Source of the DNA: Clostridiales bacterium
GTDB lineage: Bacteria; Bacillota; Clostridia; Oscillospirales; CAG-382
Assembly (NCBI GenBank): GCA_003452915.1
Contig: DMMZ01000064.1
Coordinates: 375-12,452, forward strand
DNA: 12,078 bases
Direction of reading: 5' to 3'
Shown here: positions 6,997 to 12,078 of the stretch, piece after piece
Layout: each line of letters starts with the position of its first letter
How positions within the stretch are numbered: position 1 is the first letter of the stretch
Translations under genes and position numbers: made by a program
The notes under the pieces: generated by a model
Seen by the model: the letters and a program-made list of their open reading frames with translations, nothing else
Told to the model about the DNA's origin: nothing
The model's database searches: none

Positions 6997-7006
6997 TTTC
7001 TGTATT
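6975..7006 (+). repeat. 15-bp perfect palindrome over the uxuA stop codon
   Basis: AATACAGAAATCAAT (6975-6989) and ATTGATTTCTGTATT (6992-7006) are exact reverse complements with an AA spacer. The TGA stop (6994-6996) is inside the right arm. The sequence after it (ATTTGAG) is not a good T-tract, so a terminator role is uncertain. ATACAGAAATC resembles the arm ATACTGAAAAC of the palindrome at 5880-5904 (9 of 11 bases). Confidence 0.75.
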
Positions 7007-7051
7007 ATTTGAGTTTCATATAAGTTTTTTATAAAAAAGGTGTGTATTTAC

Positions 7052-7606
7052 ATGGGTGTTAATGAGCAAATAATTCAGGTAGCAAAAAGAATTTTCTACC
7101 TTCGTGAAACACTGGATATGTTGCCCGAACAGGTTGCAAAAGCAATAGATATGTCAACCGAAGAATATAATCAATACGAAAACGGTGAGAAAGATATTCC
7201 CGTGAGCATGATTTATTCGGTAGCTGCTGTTTTGGGTGTAGATGCAACAGAACTACTCACAGGAGAAGCTCCGAGAATGACAGAATATTCGGTTACACGC
7301 AAAGGTCAAGGTGCGGGTGTTGAGAGATATAAGGGTTATGCCTTTGAATCGCTTGCTTATAACTACATCGGACGAGATAAAGAACCTATGATTGTTACTA
7401 TTTCGCCCGGGGACGAACACCCCAAGCTTATTACACACCATGGACAAGAATTTAATTATGTGCTAGAAGGTAAAATAGGAATATTAATCAATAATAAAGT
7501 TATTGAATTAAACGAAGGCGATTCAATTTATTTCAATCCCAATATACCACACGGACAAATTGCACTCGACGGTATTGCACGTTTTATTACCGTTATAGAT
7601 AAATAA
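7052..7606 (+). CDS. XRE-family regulator with C-terminal cupin domain
   Basis: This is a probable DNA-binding regulator that senses a small ligand. The 184-residue protein has an XRE helix-turn-helix at about 6-70 (RIFYLRETLDMLPEQVAKAIDMSTEEYNQYENGEKDIP, then ITS-like helix SMIYSVAAVLGVDATELLTG). A cupin_2 barrel follows at about 108-182, with likely metal or ligand residues H129/H130, E133 (HHGQEFNYVLEGKI) and H167 (FNPNIPHG). The AAAAAGGTG site (7034-7042) is 9 nt before ATG 7052; the GTG at 7040 overlaps it. Its stop overlaps the rsmA start (TAATG at 7604-7608), so translation is likely coupled. The target is unknown; uxuA upstream and pckG downstream are candidates. Confidence 0.88.
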   Translation: MGVNEQIIQVAKRIFYLRETLDMLPEQVAKAIDMSTEEYNQYENGEKDIPVSMIYSVAAVLGVDATELLTGEAPRMTEYSVTRKGQGAGVERYKGYAFESLAYNYIGRDKEPMIVTISPGDEHPKLITHHGQEFNYVLEGKIGILINNKVIELNEGDSIYFNPNIPHGQIALDGIARFITVIDK

Positions 7607-8436
7607 TGAGTGATACTAATTTCCAAAAGAAAAAGCAGTACGGACAGAATTTCCTGACTAATCAAGCGATACCAAAACGTATTGCAGCGGAAAGCGGAAT
7701 TACATGCGAATGCGGAGTTATCGAAATCGGACCTGGTTTTGGAGTTCTTACAAAAGAACTTGCCCAAATAGCAAAAAAGGTTATTTCTATTGAGATTGAC
7801 AGAGAACTTATACCTATTTTACAAGAAAAAACAGCAGACATACAGAACCTTAAAATAATAAATAAAGATATAATGCAGATCGACATAGTCGAGTTAATCA
7901 AGGATGAATTCCAGGCTATGCCTATTTGTGTATGTGCCAATCTTCCATATTATATTACTACCCCAATTCTGATGAAGCTTCTTGAAGGTAAGTATGGCTT
8001 TGAAAGCATTACAATAATGGTACAAAAGGAAGTTGCAGAAAGATTATGTGCAAAAAGTGGCAGTGATAATTATGGCGCGATAACCGCTTCTGTAAACTAC
8101 TTTTCTTCAATAAAAAAGTTATTTAACGTAAGTGCAGGTTCTTTTTCACCGCCACCGAAGGTTGATTCGGCAGTTATTCGGCTGGAATTATATAAAGAGC
8201 CACCTGTAAAACTGCTTAATGAGGAAATGTTTTTTAAGGTTATTAAAGCCGCTTTTTCTCAAAGAAGGAAAACTCTTGTAAATTCTTTACATTCAGTTTT
8301 CAATTCTACCTTTACAAAGGACGAATTATGTGGTATTATAGTTCAAATTGGGCTAAATTTAAAAGTTAGAGGCGAAGATTTAAATATATCTCAATTTGCT
8401 CTTATTTCAAACGAAATTTATAAAAATTTAACATAA
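7606..8436 (+). CDS. rsmA: 16S rRNA (A1518/A1519-N6,N6) dimethyltransferase
   Basis: RsmA (KsgA) dimethylates two adjacent adenines in the 3' hairpin of 16S rRNA late in 30S assembly, using SAM. The 276-residue protein has KKQYGQNFL (9-17), SAM motif I EIGPGFGVLTKEL (40-52), the acidic residue in SIEIDREL (61-68), the catalytic motif NLPYYITTPIL (112-122), FSPPPKVDSAVIRL (180-193) and FSQRRKTL (217-224) in the C-terminal helical part. Length fits the family. The ATG overlaps the stop of the XRE-cupin gene by one base, and no separate strong RBS is evident, so expression is probably coupled. pckG follows after 16 bases. Confidence 0.96.
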   Translation: MSDTNFQKKKQYGQNFLTNQAIPKRIAAESGITCECGVIEIGPGFGVLTKELAQIAKKVISIEIDRELIPILQEKTADIQNLKIINKDIMQIDIVELIKDEFQAMPICVCANLPYYITTPILMKLLEGKYGFESITIMVQKEVAERLCAKSGSDNYGAITASVNYFSSIKKLFNVSAGSFSPPPKVDSAVIRLELYKEPPVKLLNEEMFFKVIKAAFSQRRKTLVNSLHSVFNSTFTKDELCGIIVQIGLNLKVRGEDLNISQFALISNEIYKNLT

Positions 8437-8452
8437 AAATCGGAGGAAAAAA

Positions 8453-10237
8453 ATGACACAAAACAAAAAACTCAATGCCTGGATCAAAGAAATGGCAGAG
8501 CTTGTTAATCCCACTAATATCGTGCTTATCGATGGCAGTGAAGAGCAAGCTGAAAGTCTGAGAGCTGAAGCATGTGCTACTGGCGAAATCTTCAAGCTTA
8601 ATCAAGAAAAGCTTCCCGGTGGTTATTACCACAGAACAGCTATCAACGATGTTGCTCGTGTTGAGCATCGTACCTTTATCTGTACAACAAAAAAAGAAGA
8701 CGCAGGCCCAACAAACAACTGGATGGCTCCTCAAGAATGCTATGATATGATGACAAAATTGTTCAAGAATTCGTATGCTGGCAGGACCATGTATGTTATT
8801 CCCTATTCTATGGGTGTTGTAGGAAGCGAATTCTCAAAAATCGGTGTTGAGCTTACCGATTCAATATATGTTGTTCTTAATATGATCATTATGGCACGTG
8901 TTGGTTCCAAGGTTCTTGAAACTCTCGGTGCTGATGGTGATTTTGTAAAAGGACTCCACGCAAGAGCTGATATGGATGAGAATAACAGATATATCGTTCA
9001 CTTCCCTGAGGATAACACAATCTGGTCTGTTAACTCAGGCTACGGCGGAAACGTTCTTCTCGGCAAAAAGTGTTTTGCACTACGTATCGCTTCTTATTTA
9101 GGAAAGAACGAAGGTTGGATGGCTGAGCATATGCTCATTCTCGGTCTTGAGAATCCTCAGGGAGAAATCAAATATGTTGCTGCAGCTTTCCCGTCTGCTT
9201 GCGGTAAGACAAATCTTGCTATGCTTATTCCTCCGGAATATTATACAAGACAGGGTTATAAAGTTTGGTGCGTAGGCGACGATATCGCTTGGATCAGAAA
9301 AGGTCCGGACGGCAGACTTTGGGCTATGAACCCCGAGAACGGCTTCTTTGGCGTTGCTCCGGGAACAAATGTAAAGTCCAACCCCAACGCTCTTGCTTCT
9401 ACAATGAGGAATACAATATTCACAAACGTTGCGCTTAACCTTGACGACAATACAGTTTGGTGGGAAGGTCTTGATAAGAATCCTCCCAAGAATGCTATCA
9501 ACTGGAAGGGCGATAAGTGGGATTCCGCTTCCGGCGAAAAGGGCGCACATCCTAACTCTCGTTTCACAGCTCCTGCTATCAACTGCCCCTGCATTTCATC
9601 GGAGTTTGACAGCCTTAACGGCGTTCCGCTTTCTGCTATCGTATTTGGCGGCAGACGTGCAAAAACTGCTCCGCTTGTTTATCAGTCGTTTGACTGGAAG
9701 CACGGAACCTTTGTTGGTTCTATAATGGCTTCAGAGACCACAGCAGCGGCAGCCGGTGCGGTTGGCGTTGTAAGACGTGATCCGATGGCAATGCTTCCCT
9801 TCTGCGGATATAATATGGGCGATTATTTCACACATTGGCTTAATATGGAAAAGACAGTTACCAACCTTCCCATGATATTCCACGTTAACTGGTTCAGACT
9901 TAATGAGAATGGTGCATTCATGTGGCCTGGCTTCGGTGACAACTTCCGTGTTCTTGAGTGGATTATCAATAGGTGCGAAGGCAAGGTTGACGCTGTTGAA
10001 ACTGCTATCGGTTATGTTCCGAAGGTTGAGGACATCAATCTTTCTGAACTTGATTATGAGATTGAAAAAGGACACAAATTCGGTCTTGACGACCTCAAGA
10101 GCATTCTTAACGTTGAGAATTCCTACTGGCTTGACGACATTAAGAATATCGAAGAGTTTTATGCAAAGATTGGCGATACAATCCCTGCAGAGCTTCACAG
10201 CCAACTTGATGCACTTAAGGCTAGACTTTCTAAGTAA
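8453..10237 (+). CDS. pckG: Phosphoenolpyruvate carboxykinase (GTP type)
   Basis: The enzyme interconverts oxaloacetate + GTP and PEP + GDP + CO2, in gluconeogenesis or, in fermenters, in PEP-carboxylating CO2 fixation toward succinate. The 594-residue protein is full length for the GTP class. Motifs are RTAINDVARVEHRTFI (61-76), YVIPYSMGVVGSEFSKIGVELTDS (114-137), the P-loop FPSACGKTNLAM (246-257) with the class-specific reactive Cys250, GDDIAWI (275-281), FGGRRAKTAPLV and NWFRLNENGAFMWPGFGDNFRVLEW. These are GTP-type, not ATP-type, signatures. GGAGG lies 8 nt before ATG 8453. It sits 16 bases after rsmA without a clear own promoter in the gap, and ends at a strong terminator. Its codon use is more GC-ending than its neighbours, suggesting high expression. 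Confidence 0.97.
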   Translation: MTQNKKLNAWIKEMAELVNPTNIVLIDGSEEQAESLRAEACATGEIFKLNQEKLPGGYYHRTAINDVARVEHRTFICTTKKEDAGPTNNWMAPQECYDMMTKLFKNSYAGRTMYVIPYSMGVVGSEFSKIGVELTDSIYVVLNMIIMARVGSKVLETLGADGDFVKGLHARADMDENNRYIVHFPEDNTIWSVNSGYGGNVLLGKKCFALRIASYLGKNEGWMAEHMLILGLENPQGEIKYVAAAFPSACGKTNLAMLIPPEYYTRQGYKVWCVGDDIAWIRKGPDGRLWAMNPENGFFGVAPGTNVKSNPNALASTMRNTIFTNVALNLDDNTVWWEGLDKNPPKNAINWKGDKWDSASGEKGAHPNSRFTAPAINCPCISSEFDSLNGVPLSAIVFGGRRAKTAPLVYQSFDWKHGTFVGSIMASETTAAAAGAVGVVRRDPMAMLPFCGYNMGDYFTHWLNMEKTVTNLPMIFHVNWFRLNENGAFMWPGFGDNFRVLEWIINRCEGKVDAVETAIGYVPKVEDINLSELDYEIEKGHKFGLDDLKSILNVENSYWLDDIKNIEEFYAKIGDTIPAELHSQLDALKARLSK

Positions 10238-10257
10238 TAATATTGCGTAAATATAAT

Positions 10258-10290
10258 AAAACCGCTCCATATGGGGCGGTTTTGTTGTTG
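10258..10290 (+). terminator. Intrinsic terminator of pckG, probably bidirectional
   Basis: AAAACCGCTCC (10258-10268) pairs with GGGGCGGTTTT (10273-10283) with one G-T wobble and an ATAT loop. TTTTGTTGTT follows on the plus strand and TTTTATTATATTT on the minus strand. It sits 8 bases beyond the stop of the convergent minus gene (10299), so it can serve both. Confidence 0.92.
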
Positions 10291-10298
10291 GTTATATA

Positions 10299-11726
10299 TT
10301 AAATTTTAATTATATCATTTTCTTTTTTTGAATCTATAAAATTTGTATTAATAAGATTAAATTCTTTATTATAAATATGTATGTATTTTTCATATGTGAT
10401 TTTAAACTTCTCATCTAAAACTATATTTTTATAATTATTAGCGAACATCCTTGCACATTTTTCTGCCAAAGGTCGATTATTCTGATAATCATATATAAGA
10501 AAAAGTAAAAAATTTAATTGCTTCTTTTCGGGTTCTAATTCTAAAATTTTACTAATAAAACTTTCTATATTATTTAATGTTTCGCAATCTAATTCTTCCA
10601 TTTTTTTATAAACACTAAAAACACGTATAAAATCGTTTAATTTATCATTTGAATATAGCTTCAAGAATATTATGCTAAATTTTATATTAATAACATTTGA
10701 AATTGATTTAATATCAATATATTCTAATGATTTTTTTATGTCTCTGTTTACCCAAAAATGAAAAATTGCATATATATTTTTTGCTTCAGTTAAAGTATCT
10801 AAATAAGTTTTTGAGTTATCTAATATTCTCTTTGCATTTATTAAATATTTAGTTTCAAAATTATTATAAAATTTATTACATTCTCTTTGAGCTAAATAAA
10901 GTCTAGTACAAGTTAAACATTCTCTCATATTCCTTTTTACATATTTTATTACAGGTATATTGCTTAAATCACCACTGACTTTAGCATTTAAATTACTATA
11001 TAATTTATCTGCCAATTCAATATATTCACATATAAACATTGTTGTTGCAATTATATATTCTATAGCAAGTGATAATTGATAAGCATTTAATTTAAATTCA
11101 TCTGTTTCAATATTCTTTAATATTTTTATATTATATAATGGTTGAAAAATCGATGACATATTAATTTTTAATATTTTACTAAGATTAGTATTTATGCTTA
11201 TATGTTCAATTGCAGCGTTTAAATTTATATAACATGAGTATTCTTCTTTATCTCCTCCCGAAGTACAAGAACCAGTAATTAAAATTCTACTATTAGTTTT
11301 ATATAATAATTGTTGTGCTTTCTTTTCATTCTTAATCAAAGTAATAGCTGACCATTTTGATGATAAAAAATCATTTAAAATAAGTACTTCTGGATTTAAT
11401 TCGCAAAGGTCATTAATCATTTCAATAAATTTTTTTATAAACTTTTCGTTAACTAAATCAAATTGATTTTGATTTGAAAAATCAATAGCAAAAATAATAC
11501 CAGTATTATTTTTGCTAGCTTTTGGCAGACGCCTTTTAAAAAAAATCATAAATACAGGTAAGAAAAAAATAATAGTGATGGCTATTAAAATAATCCAGTT
11601 TATATTTTTCTCATTTAAATTAATTATATATAATAATATCGAAGCAAAATAAATAAATGCAATATACACAAATGAGATATTTTTCTTCCAATATTTTTCA
11701 ATAAAGTCAAAATTCAAACTATTCAT
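10299..11726 (-). CDS. Unrecognised two-TM protein with TolB-N-like and helical-repeat regions
   Basis: I do not recognise this 475-residue protein. Two strongly hydrophobic stretches at about 17-36 and 43-63 predict a membrane hairpin. It is followed by KRR (64-66), so the large C-terminal part is likely cytoplasmic. Residues 75-185 alternate strand and helix: GIIFAIDF, a helix KFIKKFIEMINDL, EVLILND, a helix, SRILITGSCTSGG, YSCYINLNA. The order resembles the TolB N-terminal-like fold (IAVLPF...L...YVLEGS), which is inference from pattern only. Residues about 210-460 are mostly helical, perhaps TPR-like (NIYAIFHFWVNRDIKKSLEYI). The gene is much richer in A/T and in Asn, Ile and Lys codons than its neighbours, suggesting recent acquisition. 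AGGTG lies 4 nt before the ATG. It converges on pckG and lies 300 bases from tRNA-Pro. Confidence 0.8.
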   Translation of the reverse strand: MNSLNFDFIEKYWKKNISFVYIAFIYFASILLYIINLNEKNINWIILIAITIIFFLPVFMIFFKRRLPKASKNNTGIIFAIDFSNQNQFDLVNEKFIKKFIEMINDLCELNPEVLILNDFLSSKWSAITLIKNEKKAQQLLYKTNSRILITGSCTSGGDKEEYSCYINLNAAIEHISINTNLSKILKINMSSIFQPLYNIKILKNIETDEFKLNAYQLSLAIEYIIATTMFICEYIELADKLYSNLNAKVSGDLSNIPVIKYVKRNMRECLTCTRLYLAQRECNKFYNNFETKYLINAKRILDNSKTYLDTLTEAKNIYAIFHFWVNRDIKKSLEYIDIKSISNVINIKFSIIFLKLYSNDKLNDFIRVFSVYKKMEELDCETLNNIESFISKILELEPEKKQLNFLLFLIYDYQNNRPLAEKCARMFANNYKNIVLDEKFKITYEKYIHIYNKEFNLINTNFIDSKKENDIIKI

Positions 11727-11756
11727 AATTCACCTAAAAATTAATATAATAAATAT

Positions 11757-11784
11757 ATAATATCATAAAATTTTTATAAATCAA
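11757..11784 (-). promoter_or_regulatory. Probable promoter of the 10299-11726 gene
   Basis: On the minus strand, TTGATT (11784-11779), a 16-nt spacer and TATTAT (11762-11757) lie about 30 bases before the ATG. The surrounding AT-richness lowers confidence. Confidence 0.5.
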
Positions 11785-11826
11785 TATATTTATTAAAAGT
11801 GTGTAATTAAATATTTTATCATAAAC

Positions 11827-11844
11827 TTCGCCGTGAGAGGATTC
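11827..11844. repeat. 18-bp direct repeat, copy A
   Basis: TTCGCCGTGAGAGGATTC occurs here and again identically at 11916-11933, 89 bases further on, in the same orientation. The GC-rich sequence that follows (11845-11872) has no match next to copy B. The copy stands out from the very AT-rich surroundings. Confidence 0.85.
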
Positions 11845-11915
11845 GCCCGCTGCGGCTTTGCTTTGCGTGCTGATTTTAATGTTGAAATTTTTAAATAAAA
11901 TTATGGAACACCTAA

Positions 11916-11964
11916 TTCGCCGTGAGAGGATTCCATTTTCTCGCTTCGCGAGCCTTCGAATCCT
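11916..11964. repeat. 18-bp direct repeat copy B within a palindromic element
   Basis: Copy B (11916-11933) ends in AGGATTC (11927-11933), which pairs with GAATCCT (11958-11964). Inside, CTCGC (11940-11944) pairs with GCGAG (11948-11952) around TTC. This nested hairpin suggests a small dispersed palindromic repeat or a remnant of one. No gene is supported in 11727-12025 apart from these repeats, the promoter above and the tRNA terminator. Confidence 0.75.
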
Positions 11965-11985
11965 TCCCGAACTTATTCCAATCAT

Positions 11986-12024
11986 AAAAAATGTAGCAGG
12001 AGGTAAACCTCCTGCTACATTTTT
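11986..12024 (-). terminator. Strong terminator of tRNA-Pro (17-bp perfect stem)
   Basis: The arms at 11987-12003 and 12008-12024 are exact reverse complements (core GTAGCAGGAGG and CCTCCTGCTAC) around a 4-nt loop. Read on the minus strand the stem ends in six T (11991-11986). It begins 2 bases after the tRNA CCA end and would stop transcription of the tRNA gene. It has A/T tails on both sides, so it could also work in the plus direction. Confidence 0.92.
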
Positions 12025-12025
12025 A

Positions 12026-12078
12026 TGGTCGGAGTGAAAGGATTCGAACCTTCGGCCTCTTGGTCCCGAACCAAGCGC
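12026..12078 (-). tRNA. tRNA-Pro (anticodon CGG), 3' part only
   Basis: The minus strand shows the anticodon arm CTTGG-TTCGGGA-CCAAG, with anticodon CGG (reads CCG, Pro) and the G37 expected in tRNA-Pro. It then shows a 5-nt variable loop, the T arm GAAGG-TTCGAAT-CCTTT, the acceptor strand CACTCCG, discriminator A and an encoded CCA. The 5' acceptor and D arm lie beyond the right edge. Confidence 0.95.

Noticed and set aside
7009..7037. TTGAGT-N17-TAAAAA as a promoter for the XRE-cupin gene
   Set aside because: Transcription would begin about 8 nt before the start codon, leaving out the ribosome binding site.
9731..10270. Minus-strand open frame of 179 codons opposite pckG
   Set aside because: It lies fully antisense to a well-conserved enzyme and reads through the terminator stem; it is a by-product of pckG codon use.
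11734..11985. Minus-strand reading frame of 83 codons upstream of the AT-rich gene
   Set aside because: It runs through both 18-bp repeats and the AT-only promoter region, has no good ribosome binding site and no protein-like pattern beyond repeat-derived residues.
11727..12025. CRISPR-like array from the repeated 18-mer
   Set aside because: There are only two copies, the spacing is irregular, the flanks are unrelated, and no cas genes are present.

Overview
The window looks like a stretch of a low-GC Gram-positive chromosome, most likely from class Clostridia (Oscillospirales/Ruminococcaceae-like, with low confidence at family level). The reasons are strong AGGAGG-type ribosome binding sites, TTG starts (recA, rpsR), a Bacillus/Clostridium-type SOS box (GAAC-N4-GTTC) at recA, the rpsF-ssb-rpsR cluster, an unusual Prs subfamily, and near-consensus TTGACA/TATAAT promoters with 17-nt spacers.

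Layout. The 5' portion of recA (1-800, minus, running off the left edge) is transcribed divergently from prs (PRPP synthetase, plus). Next comes the rpsF-ssb-rpsR operon (2338-3396), with its own near-consensus promoter, a structured leader of about 118 nt and a terminator. It is followed by a short QueG-like epoxyqueuosine reductase, a sugar-type solute-binding lipoprotein with its own promoter, mannonate dehydratase (uxuA), an XRE-cupin regulator overlapping rsmA (TAATG), and GTP-type PEP carboxykinase (pckG) ending at a strong terminator. A very AT-rich minus-strand gene for an unrecognised two-TM protein (10299-11726) converges on pckG. The right edge holds a repeat-bearing spacer, a strong terminator and the 3' half of a tRNA-Pro(CGG) gene (minus).

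How it fits together. Most genes are housekeeping: DNA repair, nucleotide precursors, translation, tRNA and rRNA modification, and gluconeogenesis. The orphan binding protein followed by uxuA suggests hexuronate or pectin/xylan breakdown-product use, with the carbon entering central metabolism; this is inference, because no permease is in the window. The accessory part is 10299-12025. There an AT-rich membrane-protein gene lies on the 3' side of a tRNA gene, and two 18-bp repeats there share a 12-nt core with the tRNA T-arm/acceptor region, which is a plausible integration scar. I did not find a complete new multi-gene system. The best candidates for something undescribed are the 10299-11726 protein, the paired palindromes flanking uxuA, and the rpsF leader.
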